DNA of 64,000 nt from Ferranicluibacter rubi (GTDB lineage: Bacteria > Pseudomonadota > Alphaproteobacteria > Rhizobiales > Rhizobiaceae): the NCBI RefSeq assembly GCF_011603255.1, contig NZ_JAANCM010000007.1, positions 1 to 64,000 on the forward strand. Direction: 5' to 3'. Positions 18,169-27,867 of the stretch are shown here, piece after piece. A program made the position numbers and the translations under genes. Position 1 is the first letter of the stretch. Every line of letters begins with the position of its first letter. A model generated the notes under the pieces. It was not told the DNA's origin. It was given only the letters and a program-made list of their open reading frames with translations, and searched no databases.

Positions 18169-19190
18169 CAACCAATCCCGCCAGCGCGCGATCGCGCCAG
18201 CCAGATGAAGAAAGGCGCGCCAACCAAGGCAAGCGTCACGCCGACCGGAATGTCGATCTCTGTCAGGCTTCTTTGCAGCCCGTCTGCCGTGACGACCAGT
18301 AAAGCTCCCGATAACGCGCAGAAAGGTAAAATCCAGCGGTAGTCGACGCCGAGGCTCAAGCGGACGATGTGTGGCACCACCAGTCCAACAAATCCGATAG
18401 GGCCTGCGAGCGCAACCGAACTTCCAGCCATCAGGACCACCAGGGCTCCCGAAACAAGTCTCCATAACAGGACATTCTGACCGACAGCCTGCGCGACGTC
18501 CGCCCCCAGACTGAGCGTCGTCACCTCTCTTGCAAGCAACAGAGTGGCAGCAACTCCAGCCAGGGCAAAGGGTACCACGGCTGCGACGGCAGCCATTTCT
18601 TTTCCCGTCAATGAACCAACCGACCACATTCTGATCGTGTCGATGGCTTTCATGTCGAAGATTAGAAGCGAAGCGGACACCGAACCGAGGAAAACGCTCA
18701 GCACGGCGCCTGACAGAGCGAGCTTAACAGGTGTCACACCGGATATGCCGGCTGACGCGATCAGATAGACGATGACTCCTGCTACTGAAGCACCACCGAA
18801 GGCGAACCATAGGAACACCAGCGGAGATTGCGCGTCGAAGAAGACGATGGATATGACGACCGCAAAAGCCGCCCCGGCGCTGATGCCCAGCAGATCGGGT
18901 GAAGCCAGCGGATTGTTTGTGACCGCCTGCATCAAGGCTCCGGCAACGCCTAATGTGGAGCCTACGATGATGGCCGTGAGAATGCGCGGCAGCCTGATCG
19001 TGGAAATCACTAGGTCTTGATGTGTGGTTCCCTCCGATATGATGGCATGCAGCGCGTCACCCAGCGGTATCGCTGTCGTACCGATCGTCAGCGACCACAG
19101 GCTCAGAAAAGCAAGGAGAAGTGCAAGCAGGCCAAAAGCAAAGATGCGCATCGCAGGGCTGTTGCGCCTCGTCGACGTGACGATCGCCAT
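18168..19190 (-). CDS. FecCD-family siderophore ABC permease (first subunit)
   Basis: About 340 residues. A helix-rich protein with RLPRILTAIIVGSTLGVAG, NPLASPDLLGISAGA and GPIGFVGLVVPHIVR, all typical of the FecCD/BtuC family. The ATG at 19190 lies one base after the stop of the binding-protein gene; longer in-frame starts (to 19226) would overlap that gene. It pairs with the neighbouring permease as a heterodimer in the inner membrane. Confidence 0.92.
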   Translation of the reverse strand: MAIVTSTRRNSPAMRIFAFGLLALLLAFLSLWSLTIGTTAIPLGDALHAIISEGTTHQDLVISTIRLPRILTAIIVGSTLGVAGALMQAVTNNPLASPDLLGISAGAAFAVVISIVFFDAQSPLVFLWFAFGGASVAGVIVYLIASAGISGVTPVKLALSGAVLSVFLGSVSASLLIFDMKAIDTIRMWSVGSLTGKEMAAVAAVVPFALAGVAATLLLAREVTTLSLGADVAQAVGQNVLLWRLVSGALVVLMAGSSVALAGPIGFVGLVVPHIVRLSLGVDYRWILPFCALSGALLVVTADGLQRSLTEIDIPVGVTLALVGAPFFIWLARSRAGGIG

Positions 19191-19191
19191 T

Positions 19192-20112
19192 TCACGGCCT
19201 CGAAATGATGTAGGTCTCGATGTCATCGAGAACCTTATTGGCCGAGGCTAGACCGCTGAACTCCATCCAGGTGGCTGCGTCCACTCGATAAGCGCGGCCT
19301 GCTTTCACGGCCGGCAGCATTTTCCACAATGGGTTCGCCAGCACCGCCTCATGCCTGCCGCTGGTGGCTGAATCGTTGGATCCGCCGACGATGTAGAGCA
19401 GGATATCCCCATCCAGGCCGGTCAGCCCCTCGAAATCGAGCCGTTTCGTGCCGACCTTCGTTTCGGATGTTTCGAAATCCGTACGCCTGACACCCGCCTC
19501 ACGCAGCACGTCGAACGGCGCCCATGCATCGGGTTCATCAAGGTAAACCTGGAACTCCCAAGGCGTGATGCGGACGACGGACACGCGCACATCCTTGGGA
19601 ACCCGCTCGCGAACGGATGCAACCCGCTTTTCGTATTCGGTGAAGCGACCTTCCATTCCATCCGCGACGCCAGTGATATTTGCCAGCGTGCGATAAAATT
19701 CTTTCCAGTTCGCTCCGGTGAGCAGTGCGGTGGGAGCCAATCGCGATGCCATCTGGTACGCTTCCTCGCCCAGGAAGTCGCTGCCGATGATGAGATCGGG
19801 CTGAAGCGCGACAATCTTCTCGATGCTGGGCTCCATGAAGGAACCGAGATCCACGACACCAGCAGCCTCAGCTCTGGATTTCAGATCCTCATCACTCATC
19901 CCGAAAAGCGGAGCGCCGACGACAGGCAGGCCAAGCTCCAGCGCTATGCCAAGGCTGAACGTCGGGACGAGGGATACGATCCTCTTCGGCTCCTTGGGAG
20001 CGCAGAGCGGCGGGTGAAGAAACGCGCCGTCCTCGATGAGCCGACCGTCACATTGAGCGAAGACGGGAGAAGACAGCAGCATGCTTATGAAAACCAACAC
20101 AACAACGCGCAT
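19192..20112 (-). CDS. Periplasmic Fe(III)-siderophore-binding protein
   Basis: A 306-residue FepB/BtuF-type binding protein. The signal peptide MRVVVLVFISMLLSSPVFA is followed by mature sequence. Typical segments are RIVSLVPTFSLGIALELG, IVALQPDLIIGSD and a C-terminal ANPLWKMLPAVKAGRAYRVD. It delivers the ferric siderophore to the FecCD permease pair. It is the first gene of the operon; a TGA-N9-TCA box lies 13-27 bases before its start, suggesting iron control by RirA. Confidence 0.92.
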   Translation of the reverse strand: MRVVVLVFISMLLSSPVFAQCDGRLIEDGAFLHPPLCAPKEPKRIVSLVPTFSLGIALELGLPVVGAPLFGMSDEDLKSRAEAAGVVDLGSFMEPSIEKIVALQPDLIIGSDFLGEEAYQMASRLAPTALLTGANWKEFYRTLANITGVADGMEGRFTEYEKRVASVRERVPKDVRVSVVRITPWEFQVYLDEPDAWAPFDVLREAGVRRTDFETSETKVGTKRLDFEGLTGLDGDILLYIVGGSNDSATSGRHEAVLANPLWKMLPAVKAGRAYRVDAATWMEFSGLASANKVLDDIETYIISRP

Positions 20113-20124
20113 GAAAATCCAAAG

Positions 20125-20139
20125 ATGACATTCTTGTTC
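20125..20139. promoter_or_regulatory. Candidate iron-responsive operator (TGA-N9-TCA)
   Basis: TGA (20125-20127), nine bases, TCA (20137-20139), just upstream of the start of the siderophore-binding-protein gene. It matches the IRO-box core recognised by RirA in rhizobia and matches the arrangement in front of the TonB receptor gene. Confidence 0.5.
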
Positions 20140-20449
20140 ATGTTAAACTAGCTTGGCGAGCCGATCCGCGCAATGCTGAGAGACGTTTGCGGCCTTTCGC
20201 TTATCCCAGCTTTTGCTACCTTGGAGGTTAAGATCCGTCATCGTCCTCAGGAGAGGAGAGGGAATCCAAGGTGCTGAAGTTCTATCCTCATAGTCATCGG
20301 AAAGGCAGGGCAACACTGTTGCGCCCGTAGGGCGCGTCAGCCGGCCAGCGCCGCGGCGTCGATACATTGCTTTACAAATGATGTGGCGAAAGGCTGATCA
20401 GCCTATCCAGCAAGGAAGTGCCCATTTAACACGGCCGCCCGATCTCGGA
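20140..20449. other. Intergenic stretch between importer and MFS pseudogene
   Basis: About 310 bases. The first part should contain the promoter of the siderophore importer (-). The rest shows only short overlapping ORFs on both strands with no family resemblance. No hairpin with a T-run was seen. Confidence 0.4.
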
Positions 20450-21540
20450 CTATGTGTCCGCTGCGGATGCCGGTACGGGCAATTGCTTGTCGTTTCGGCC
20501 GATAACGCCAGACACGAGTGCGAGCACCAGTGCCGCTGCCGACAGGAAGGCGCCAGCCCAGTCGGGCGTGGCGTATCCAAAGCCGCCGGCTATCACGGCA
20601 CCACCAGCCCACGCGCCGATGGCGTTGCCGAGGTTGAACAGACCGATGTTCACCACCGAGGCAAGGTTCGGTGCGCCGGCTGCGCGTGCATTGTCCGTGA
20701 CCAGCCTCTGGATCGGCGCGACGGTGGCGAAGCCGAAGGTCGCCATCAGGACGATACAGATGGCTGAGGCGATCTGGCTGTCGGCGATATAAGAGAAGGT
20801 CAGCAGAACGATGGCCTGCGTGGCGAGCGTTACATAGAGCAGCAAGCATCAGCGCCGGTCTGCGAAGCGTCCCCGAGAATATCGCCGACGAACAGCCCCA
20901 GTCCGAACAGCGACAAAAGCCATGTGATTGCGCCCTCGGTATAGCCGGCAACCTCTATCATCATAGGGGCTACATACGTGATGGACATGAAAAATGCCGC
21001 GGGACCGAGGATCGTGATCCCATGGCAAGCAGAACACGAATATCGGTGAAAGCCGTCAGCTCTCTGCGCAAGCGCGGCGGTTCGTGGCGCTCGCCGCGAG
21101 GCACCAGCAGCAGCACCCCTGCGATGGCGATAATACCGATTACCGTTATCGCGAAAAATGTCGCACGCCACGATACGGTCTGTGCCAGCGAGGTCCCCGC
21201 CGGTGCTCCGATCAGCGTGGCGAGGGTCAGTCCCGTGAACATAAAGGCTATGGCACTCGTGCGACGATTGGGGGCGACCAGATCGGCCGCCATGATCGAA
21301 CCTATGCCGAAAAACGCCCATGTGTGAGAGAGGTGATCACGCGACCGACGAGAGCGATCGGATAGGATGGCCCCACCGCCGTGATGATGTTGCCGGCGAT
21401 GAAGAGAACCAGCAGTCGGGACCGTCGTTGCCCCGACAAGCCATCGGTGCCCAGCACGACCGGCGCGGTATTCGGGGCGTGGATATAGGCAGCGACTTCA
21501 GGACCCATCTCGTTGATGCCCGGCGAAATACTGATATGCG
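20450..21540 (-). pseudogene. MFS transporter, multiply frameshifted
   Basis: Pieces of a 12-helix major-facilitator (sugar-efflux/arabinose-permease type) are spread over several minus-strand frames. From the 5' end: RSRLLVLFIAGNIITAVGPS (near 21420); SIMAADLVAPNRRTSAIAFMFTG with GAPAGTSLAQ (21300-21010); ILGPAAFFMSITYVAPMMIEV (21015-20890); and LLLYVTLATQAIVLL through WAGGAVIAGGFG to 20450. At least three frame changes (about 21310, 21010 and 20880) and a TGA near 20848 interrupt it. The start codon region is not recognisable. It is clearly non-functional. Confidence 0.8.
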
Positions 21541-21589
21541 GAACGCCACGCGACTGGGTAAAGCACCGCGACCCGCCGCAGATCCGGGA

Positions 21590-21740
21590 GGGTGGGGGCC
21601 GAAAGATCGGTGAGCGCCTCATGCGCCAAGCGGTCGAGGATGCCCGGCGTGAGGGGGCACGGTCATTCCCTCTGCCCGTTTTCCAAAGCTCGGATTGAAC
21701 ATCATCCGGAATGGCAGGACGTTCTTCGGACATCATCAAC
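21590..21740 (+). pseudogene. GNAT acetyltransferase remnant
   Basis: Forward-strand fragment reading GERLMRQAVEDARREGAR, then, after a one-base shift near 21665, LCPFSKARIEHHPEWQDVL. Together these match the C-terminal helix and strand of small GNAT N-acetyltransferases of the YjdJ type. The acetyl-CoA-binding loop is mostly missing and no start is visible. Confidence 0.55.
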
Positions 21741-21776
21741 TGGCCGGGAACACCACATGCATCGGCTTCGTCTAGG

Positions 21777-22577
21777 TCAGTTCATACGCTTTTCTCTCAC
21801 AAGATTATACATTGCCAGTGCGGCGACCATCAGAACAGAGATGATGAAGATGGCGCCGGACATGGCGTAGATCACGGGGGAGGCGCCGGAGTTCATCTTG
21901 CTGAAGAGAACGACGGGAAGGGTATTCTGACGTCCGGCGAGATAGAAGGCGCGTGTGAACTCGTTCAGCGACAGCAGGAACGCGAAGATGAAGGCGCTGA
22001 CAAGGCCCGGGCGGATGAGCGGCAGCGTGATATCGACGAACTGCCGCCACCGGCCGGCGCCGAGATCGGCTGCCGCGAGCAGGACGTTCTGCCGCACGGC
22101 CGCAAAGCTCGTGAGAATGACGATGAAGGCGAACGGCATCGCCCAGAGCAGGTGACCCGAAATGACCGTCATCATCGAAGCCTTCACGCCGATCCGGGTG
22201 AAGACGGCGGAGAGCGCCAGCCCCTGGACCACGCCGGGCACGAACATGGGCAGGAGGACCGCGAGAAACCACGTGGTTCGCCCGAGCCGCAGCTCGACAT
22301 AACCGAGGGCGGCCAGAAGCGACAGAAACGTTGCGAGAACAGCCGTGACGAACGCGATCAGGAAGGATTGCTGGAGCGCGCCGATCAGGGCCTTCTCCCG
22401 TGGAAGCGCCATATACCAGTCCAGGCTGAGCGCCGACAGGCTCGGCAGGCCCGGCTGCAGCGCCGGATTGAACGATATCGCGAGCAGATAGAGCGGCGGC
22501 GCGTAGATCACCAGCAGGCCGAGAACGGCGATGACCCAGAGGACGATGCGGTTGCCGAGACCTTCGTGGACGGTCAT
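21777..22577 (-). CDS. ABC transporter permease (PotC-like)
   Basis: A 266-residue inner-membrane permease, the second of two in the operon. Helices alternate with loops; the ATPase-contact EAA-type loop is LAAADLGAGRWRQFVDITLPLIRPG. It resembles the PotC/YdcV family of spermidine/putrescine-type importers. The frame stays open far upstream, but the ATG at 22577 overlaps the preceding permease stop by 4 bases, which settles the start. It is the last gene of the minus-strand operon of regulator, hyuB, hyuA, ATPase, binding protein and permeases. Confidence 0.9.
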   Translation of the reverse strand: MTVHEGLGNRIVLWVIAVLGLLVIYAPPLYLLAISFNPALQPGLPSLSALSLDWYMALPREKALIGALQQSFLIAFVTAVLATFLSLLAALGYVELRLGRTTWFLAVLLPMFVPGVVQGLALSAVFTRIGVKASMMTVISGHLLWAMPFAFIVILTSFAAVRQNVLLAAADLGAGRWRQFVDITLPLIRPGLVSAFIFAFLLSLNEFTRAFYLAGRQNTLPVVLFSKMNSGASPVIYAMSGAIFIISVLMVAALAMYNLVREKRMN

Positions 22578-23431
22578 CGTTCCTCCTCCCCGAACAGCGA
22601 TGCCAGTCCGAAGGCGGCATTGCCGATCAGCACGAGCGCGAAAATGACGGCGAGGACGACCGTGGAGATCGCAAAGGCGAGGGGGTAGTTGGCGACCCGC
22701 ATGACGTCGTTGATCATCACCGAGACGATGGAGGCGCCGGCGCCACCCAGCATCTGCACCTCCGTGGACGAGCCGGCCACCATGACGAAGACGAACAGGA
22801 AGCCGGCAAAAATGCCGGACATGGTCAGCGGCACGAGAATCGTGAGGACAGCGCGCCAGAAACCGGCGCCGAGATCCTGCGCGGCGGCCATCAGGTCCGG
22901 AGAGACGCGTCTGAAGGCGAGCACGAGCGGAAAGACCGCGAAGGGAAGATAGGAGGCGACCAGTCCGACCACGACGGCAAAGTTGCTGAACAGCAGCCAG
23001 TCCAGCGGTGCTTGCGTCAGGCCGAGCTGCTGGAGCGTCGTATTGACGATGCCGGTTCGCCCGAGGACCAGCCGCCAGGAAAAGGCGCGTATGAGGTAGG
23101 AGGTAAAGAAGGGGATCGTGATCAGAGCGAGAAGCAAGGTCTGCAGGCGCGGCCCGCTGAGGAAATGAACGGCATAGGCGATGGGAAAAGCCAGAACCAC
23201 GCACAAGGCGGCTGTTCCCGCAGCCTTGAGCAGGGTCGAGACGATCACCGTCCAGCGACCCGCGTCGAGGATCGCGCTGTACCCAGCAAGGCTCAGATCC
23301 GGCTTGATCCAGTAGGTGGCGGGATCCCAGGTCCAGAAACTCCAGACCAGCACCAGCACCAGCGGCACGACGCCGAGCATGAGGATGGCAAGGAGCGGCG
23401 ATGCGATGAGGGCGAGGGGGCGACGGTTCAT
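22574..23431 (-). CDS. ABC transporter permease (PotB-like)
   Basis: A 285-residue permease opening MNRRPLALIASPLLAILMLG. It has six predicted helices and the EAA-type loop MAAAQDLGAGFWRAVLTILVPLTMSG. It belongs with PotB/YdcU-like permeases and pairs with the next gene. The binding-protein gene ends 81 bases upstream; the spacer is GC-rich. Confidence 0.9.
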   Translation of the reverse strand: MNRRPLALIASPLLAILMLGVVPLVLVLVWSFWTWDPATYWIKPDLSLAGYSAILDAGRWTVIVSTLLKAAGTAALCVVLAFPIAYAVHFLSGPRLQTLLLALITIPFFTSYLIRAFSWRLVLGRTGIVNTTLQQLGLTQAPLDWLLFSNFAVVVGLVASYLPFAVFPLVLAFRRVSPDLMAAAQDLGAGFWRAVLTILVPLTMSGIFAGFLFVFVMVAGSSTEVQMLGGAGASIVSVMINDVMRVANYPLAFAISTVVLAVIFALVLIGNAAFGLASLFGEEER

Positions 23432-23512
23432 GGGCGGGATCCGGTTGACGGCGCCGGCGGCAAGGATTGCCGCCGGCCTTCTCTGGAGATCGCGGAGCTC
23501 TCCGTCACGCGA

Positions 23513-24685
23513 TCAGGCATTCCGCAGCTTCTGCCACCATTCCTCGTAGAGCTGGAAATTGTCTGGCCGCGCGTTCTGCCAGAAGACTTTGCCCGCAAAC
23601 TTCGCCTTGACGTGCTCGGCAAGTTTTTCGACCTCTTCGGGTGCATATTCCGTCGGGTGGGCCTTGGCGTAGTCGAGGTTCTTGTCGGTCGGCACGATAT
23701 AGCCGCGCGCCTTGCCGAGCTCGCAACCATAGAAGCCGCCCAGGAGCCCGTCGACGAACCGATGCGCCGCTTCAGCCGTTCCGCGGTCTTCGGCGCCCTT
23801 CAGCAGCACCGTATTGTTGCCCCAGCCCTCATAGCCCTCGACGGGTGCGGCATATTCCACCTGAAGGCCACGCTTGCGACCTTCGTAGACGATCGGTTCC
23901 CAGCCGGTCATAGCATCAACTTCCTCGTCCGCGACGAGCTGCACGCCCTGCTCCCAACCGTTCCAGAAGGTGCGGAACTGTCCGTCGGTCTTGTGCTTGA
24001 TCAGGAATTCCATGACGAGGCCGAGTTCGGACTCCGACAGGTTTCCCGGGTCCTTGATCGGCTGGTTCTCGCTTTCCTTCAGGTACATGGCAGTGAAGAT
24101 GGCGCTGTTGATCCAGGCATCCTCCATGGCCACGCGGCCTTTCAGCTTCGGGTCGAAGATGGGGCCGTAGCTGTCGATCTTGCCGAGCTTGTCGGGCCGA
24201 TAGATGATCGAGTCCGCATTGATGACGGTGGGAATGCCGTACTGCTTGCCGTCCTGCTTGAGATAGGCGATGTCCTTGGCCCACGACCAGACGCTTTCGT
24301 AGTTCGGAATCTTCGAGAGGTCCCATGGAACGATGGCGCCCTGACGGGCGAGTTCCTTTTCCGCGCCGCCCTGGAAACCGCCGACGTCGAACAGATCGTT
24401 GGCGTTCCCCGCGGCAAGGCGGGCGATGACGGGGCCGAGATCGTTGCCGTTGTCGGTGAATTCCGGGGCTACGCCGGCCTGGGTCGCGAATTCCGGCCAC
24501 TTGTCGGCGATGTCGAGCGTTGCGGTTGCCCAGAAGGCGACCGTTCCCGCCTCCTGTGCAAGGGCGCGCTGCCCAAGGCCGAGGCCGCCGGCTGCCAGAG
24601 CCGTGCCCCCGAGGCCCATGAGTTTCAGGATCTGGCGCCGGCCGATATTGCTGGCGAATGCGGAAGGCACTGGACGTCTCGTCAT
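23513..24685 (-). CDS. Extracellular solute-binding protein (PotD/YdcS-like), Tat-type signal
   Basis: A 390-residue periplasmic binding protein. The N-terminus carries a twin-arginine-like motif (GRRQILKLMG), a hydrophobic stretch rich in G and A, and cleavage near QRALAQE. The mature part shows VAFWATATLDIADKW, FDVGGFQGGAEKELA, YGIPTVINADSIIYRPD and GWGNNTVLL, consistent with family-1/PotD-like proteins. The ligand is unknown; being in an operon with hydantoinase subunits suggests a small cyclic or amide-containing nitrogen compound. The ATG at 24685 follows AAGGGGAACGACC; a longer frame to 24721 is less likely. Confidence 0.88.
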   Translation of the reverse strand: MTRRPVPSAFASNIGRRQILKLMGLGGTALAAGGLGLGQRALAQEAGTVAFWATATLDIADKWPEFATQAGVAPEFTDNGNDLGPVIARLAAGNANDLFDVGGFQGGAEKELARQGAIVPWDLSKIPNYESVWSWAKDIAYLKQDGKQYGIPTVINADSIIYRPDKLGKIDSYGPIFDPKLKGRVAMEDAWINSAIFTAMYLKESENQPIKDPGNLSESELGLVMEFLIKHKTDGQFRTFWNGWEQGVQLVADEEVDAMTGWEPIVYEGRKRGLQVEYAAPVEGYEGWGNNTVLLKGAEDRGTAEAAHRFVDGLLGGFYGCELGKARGYIVPTDKNLDYAKAHPTEYAPEEVEKLAEHVKAKFAGKVFWQNARPDNFQLYEEWWQKLRNA

Positions 24686-24717
24686 GGTCGTTCCCCTTTT
24701 TGTTAACCTCCGGCGCG

Positions 24718-25803
24718 TCAAGCGGCCGGCGGCATTCCCGAACCTGATAGAAGCATCGCTGCATCCGGAAGAAGCGAAAGCGGTACCTGCGTGCCCGGCT
24801 TCATCGTCGCCGCGGGACTGTCGCTGGAAACAACGGCCACGAGGCTTTGGCCGTCCGCAAAGGTAAGGCGCACATCCGTCTGCAGCCCGCGAAACGTGGT
24901 CGCCACGACCGTCAGAACGAGATCTGCGGTGTCGATGCTCTCCGAAATCCGCAACCTGTCCGGTCGAACGGCGACGAGGCTGTCGGCGCCCAGGGTTGCC
25001 ACTGGCGCGCGGAGCCGCAGAGACTGGCCACCAACGATGGCGTGGGGACCGTTATCCCGCATCTCGATCCGCTCCGGCTTGAGCAGGGTATCGATGCCGA
25101 CGAAGCGGGCGACGAAGCTGTTGGCGGGATGCTCGAAGAACTGCGCTGGCACACCCAGCTGCTCGATCCGGCCCTTGTGCATGATCGCCATGCGATCCGA
25201 TAGGCTCAGCGCCTCATCCTGATTGTGCGTGACGAGAATGAAGGTCGCGCCGGTTCGCCGGTGTAGCCGGCCGAACTCGTCGCGCATCTGCTGGCGCAGG
25301 CGCTCGTCGAGGCCCGTCAGCGGCTCGTCGAGTAAGAGGATGCCCGGTTCCATGACCAGGGCGCGGGCAAGAGCGACCCGCTGGCGTTGTCCGCCGGACA
25401 TCATGCCGATCGTGCGTGGGCCGAAGCCGGGAAGCTCGACCAGATCCAGCGCATCCTCGACCTTCGCCTTGAGAGAGGCCCCGGAGAGACCGCGCAGTTT
25501 CAAACCATAGCCGACGTTTTCCGCAACCGTCATGTGCGGGAACAGCGCGAGACTCTGAAAAACGGTGTTCACGGGCCGCTGGTTGGCGGGAACGTCGATC
25601 ACGTCGCGGCCATCGAGCAGGATGCAACCTTCGCTCGGGCGATCGAACCCGCCGATGAGCTTCAGGAGCGTGCTCTTTCCGCAGCCGGAGGAGCCGAGAA
25701 GCGTGAAGAACTCGCCGGCCTTGATCGAGAGATCGATGCCATCCAGCGCCTTGATGGGGCCGTAGGAGCGGCTCACCGACTGTATGTCGATTGCAATCGC
25801 CAT
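24718..25803 (-). CDS. ABC transporter ATP-binding protein (PotA-like)
   Basis: A 361-residue ATPase with Walker A LLGSSGCGKST (residues ~36-46), Q-loop VFQSLALFPHMTV, signature MSGGQRQRVALARAL (Met replaces the usual Leu), Walker B GILLLDEPLTGLD and switch VTHNQDEAL. A C-terminal TOBE-type regulatory domain (from ~residue 240) is present. It energises the two permeases downstream. Its start lies one base after hyuA, so it belongs to the same transcript. Confidence 0.92.
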   Translation of the reverse strand: MAIAIDIQSVSRSYGPIKALDGIDLSIKAGEFFTLLGSSGCGKSTLLKLIGGFDRPSEGCILLDGRDVIDVPANQRPVNTVFQSLALFPHMTVAENVGYGLKLRGLSGASLKAKVEDALDLVELPGFGPRTIGMMSGGQRQRVALARALVMEPGILLLDEPLTGLDERLRQQMRDEFGRLHRRTGATFILVTHNQDEALSLSDRMAIMHKGRIEQLGVPAQFFEHPANSFVARFVGIDTLLKPERIEMRDNGPHAIVGGQSLRLRAPVATLGADSLVAVRPDRLRISESIDTADLVLTVVATTFRGLQTDVRLTFADGQSLVAVVSSDSPAATMKPGTQVPLSLLPDAAMLLSGSGMPPAA

Positions 25804-27867
25804 CTAGCGTCCTCCTCGTCCGGCTTCGCGAATGACCATGATGCCGTTTGCGGTCAGGTTCAGCACCTGATCGGGTTGAACGAGGCTGGTGGTCGTCGCT
25901 TCCTCGACCAGCAGCGGGCCGGGGATGTCCTGCTCGATGGGCAACGCCAAGCGATCATAGACGGGGCAGGGCAGCCATCCGGTATCCCGGCCGAAATAGA
26001 CCCGTCGATCGCCTTTCAGCGCCGCCTTGAGCGATCGCCCGGCCGGGCTCTGTACAGACAGCGTGATCACCGGGCCTTCGAGGACGGCTTCGAGGTGTAT
26101 CGTCGTAATCTCCACCGGCGTCGTCGTCAGACGGAAGGCATAGGCGCGCTCATGCGCCGCGTGCAGCCGTTCGGAGAAGCTTTCGACCGTGTCCTCGACG
26201 GAGAAGCCCACGAACACGCCGTGTTCCTGACCGCGATAGCGCGCCTCGACCTGATAGAGGAAGCGGATCGGGGCGTCTTCGTCCTTGGCGAAGTAGGTCG
26301 TCGCTTCCCTTTCGAGGCCGGAAAAGCGCTCAGCGAGGGCTGCAAGAGCCTCGTGCGACAGAGGCGCGAACCAGGTCGACCGGAAATCCGCCCGCGGCTC
26401 GGCGGCCAGCATGCCCCAGGCAGAGAAGATGCCGGAATGCGGCGGGACGATGGTCGCCTTGACGGCAAGGTCGCGACCAAGGCGGCTAGCCAGCGCCGGG
26501 CCGGCGCCGCCGCTGATGATGAAGATGGAATCGCGCGGATCGTGGCCGCGCTGCACCGTCACCAGCTTCAAAGCGTTGATCATGCTGGCATGCGCAATCT
26601 CGATGATGGCCAGTGCGGCATCCTCCACCGACATGGCGAGGGGACCGGCGACGGATGCGATCGCCTCGGACGCTTTGGGCACATCGAGGCGCATCGTCCC
26701 GCCGGCAAAACTCTGCGGGTCGAAGATGCCGATGACGACGAGGGCATCGGTCAGGGTCGGCCGGGTGCCGCCGCGATTGTAACAGGCAGGTCCCGGGGAA
26801 GAGCCGGCACTTTCCGGCCCCACGCGCAGGCGGCCCTGTTTGTCGAGGTGGGCAATGGAACCGCCGCCCGACCCGATCTCCACGATATCGACCACCGGTA
26901 CCTGGACCGGATGTCCGGGGGTAATGCGGGTATGTTCGAGCTTGTAGTCGACGTTCAGCGTCGGCCGCCCTTCATGGATCAGCGAGCACTTGGCTGTCGT
27001 GCCGCCGACATCGAGGTGGAGCACTTCGCTCTCGCCCAGCAGGCGACCGATGCAGGCCGCCCCGGCGACGCCGCCGGCCGGTCCGGATTCCACCAGCGTC
27101 AGCGGGCGCGCGGTCGCCTGGTCGAATGTGGAGATGCCGCCGTTCGACTGCATGGCGTAATAGGGACAAGTGAGATCGCGCGCCATCAGGGCGCGTTCCA
27201 GCCGTTCGAAATAGCGCTGAATGATCGGCTGGACGTAGGCATTCAGCACGACGGTGTTCGACCGCTCATATTCGCGCCATTGCCGGGAAACGGCATGGCT
27301 TGCACAGACGGTCGCCTCCGGGAGCGCTGCGGCCAGCAGGCGGGCGCACATCTCCTCGTGCAGCGGGTTTGCGTAGCTGTGGAGAAAAAGGATCGCGACG
27401 GCCTCGATCCGCTCGGCCTTGCAGGCTGCAATGATCGACGCCAGATCGGCCTCCTCGAACGGAAGAACCACGTTTCCTCTGGCGTCCATCCGTTCACGGA
27501 CCTCGAAACGCAAGTGGCGCGGGACGAAAGGTTCGGGGCTTTTGAACTGGAGGTTATAGAGGTCCGGCCGGTTGCCGCGCCCGATCTCCAGCACGTCCCG
27601 AAACCCCGCCGTCGTGACCAGTGCGGTTCGCACGCCCTTGCGCTCGGTGATTGCGTTGATCACGGTGGTGCCGCCATGGGCAAAGAACGTCACGTCGCGG
27701 GTGGCAAGGCCGTCGGTCGCCTCGCAGGCGGAAATCGCGTCGAGGACGCCCTTGGATTGATCCTCCGTCGTCGTCAGGCTCTTTGCGGTAAAAAGCCGGC
27801 CATTGCGCTCGTCGTAGCCGACGAGATCGGTGAACGTACCGCCGACATCCGTTGCCAGTCTGATCAT
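25804..27867 (-). CDS. Hydantoinase/oxoprolinase A subunit (HyuA-type)
   Basis: A 687-residue protein of the ATP-dependent hydantoinase/5-oxoprolinase family. The N-terminus MIRLATDVGGTFTDLVGYDE is the ASKHA phosphate-binding strand; a second such motif, LHLDVGGTTAKCSLI, occurs near residue 290, and GSGGGSIAHLDKQGRLRVGP follows. It probably activates the ring amide or carbonyl of a cyclic substrate with ATP, working with the B subunit. It overlaps hyuB by 4 bases. Known family substrates are N-methylhydantoin, 5-oxoproline and acetone; none can be assigned here. Confidence 0.9.
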   Translation of the reverse strand: MIRLATDVGGTFTDLVGYDERNGRLFTAKSLTTTEDQSKGVLDAISACEATDGLATRDVTFFAHGGTTVINAITERKGVRTALVTTAGFRDVLEIGRGNRPDLYNLQFKSPEPFVPRHLRFEVRERMDARGNVVLPFEEADLASIIAACKAERIEAVAILFLHSYANPLHEEMCARLLAAALPEATVCASHAVSRQWREYERSNTVVLNAYVQPIIQRYFERLERALMARDLTCPYYAMQSNGGISTFDQATARPLTLVESGPAGGVAGAACIGRLLGESEVLHLDVGGTTAKCSLIHEGRPTLNVDYKLEHTRITPGHPVQVPVVDIVEIGSGGGSIAHLDKQGRLRVGPESAGSSPGPACYNRGGTRPTLTDALVVIGIFDPQSFAGGTMRLDVPKASEAIASVAGPLAMSVEDAALAIIEIAHASMINALKLVTVQRGHDPRDSIFIISGGAGPALASRLGRDLAVKATIVPPHSGIFSAWGMLAAEPRADFRSTWFAPLSHEALAALAERFSGLEREATTYFAKDEDAPIRFLYQVEARYRGQEHGVFVGFSVEDTVESFSERLHAAHERAYAFRLTTTPVEITTIHLEAVLEGPVITLSVQSPAGRSLKAALKGDRRVYFGRDTGWLPCPVYDRLALPIEQDIPGPLLVEEATTTSLVQPDQVLNLTANGIMVIREAGRGGR

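Noticed and set aside
17191-18627. 478-residue form of the FecCD permease
   Set aside because: The extra 150 residues lie in the neighbouring permease gene in another frame; the ATG at 18168 overlaps the previous stop and gives family length.
23012-24706. 564-codon plus-strand ORF opposite the binding protein and permease
   Set aside because: It runs antisense to two clear ABC-transporter genes; GC-rich codons keep the reverse frame open by chance.
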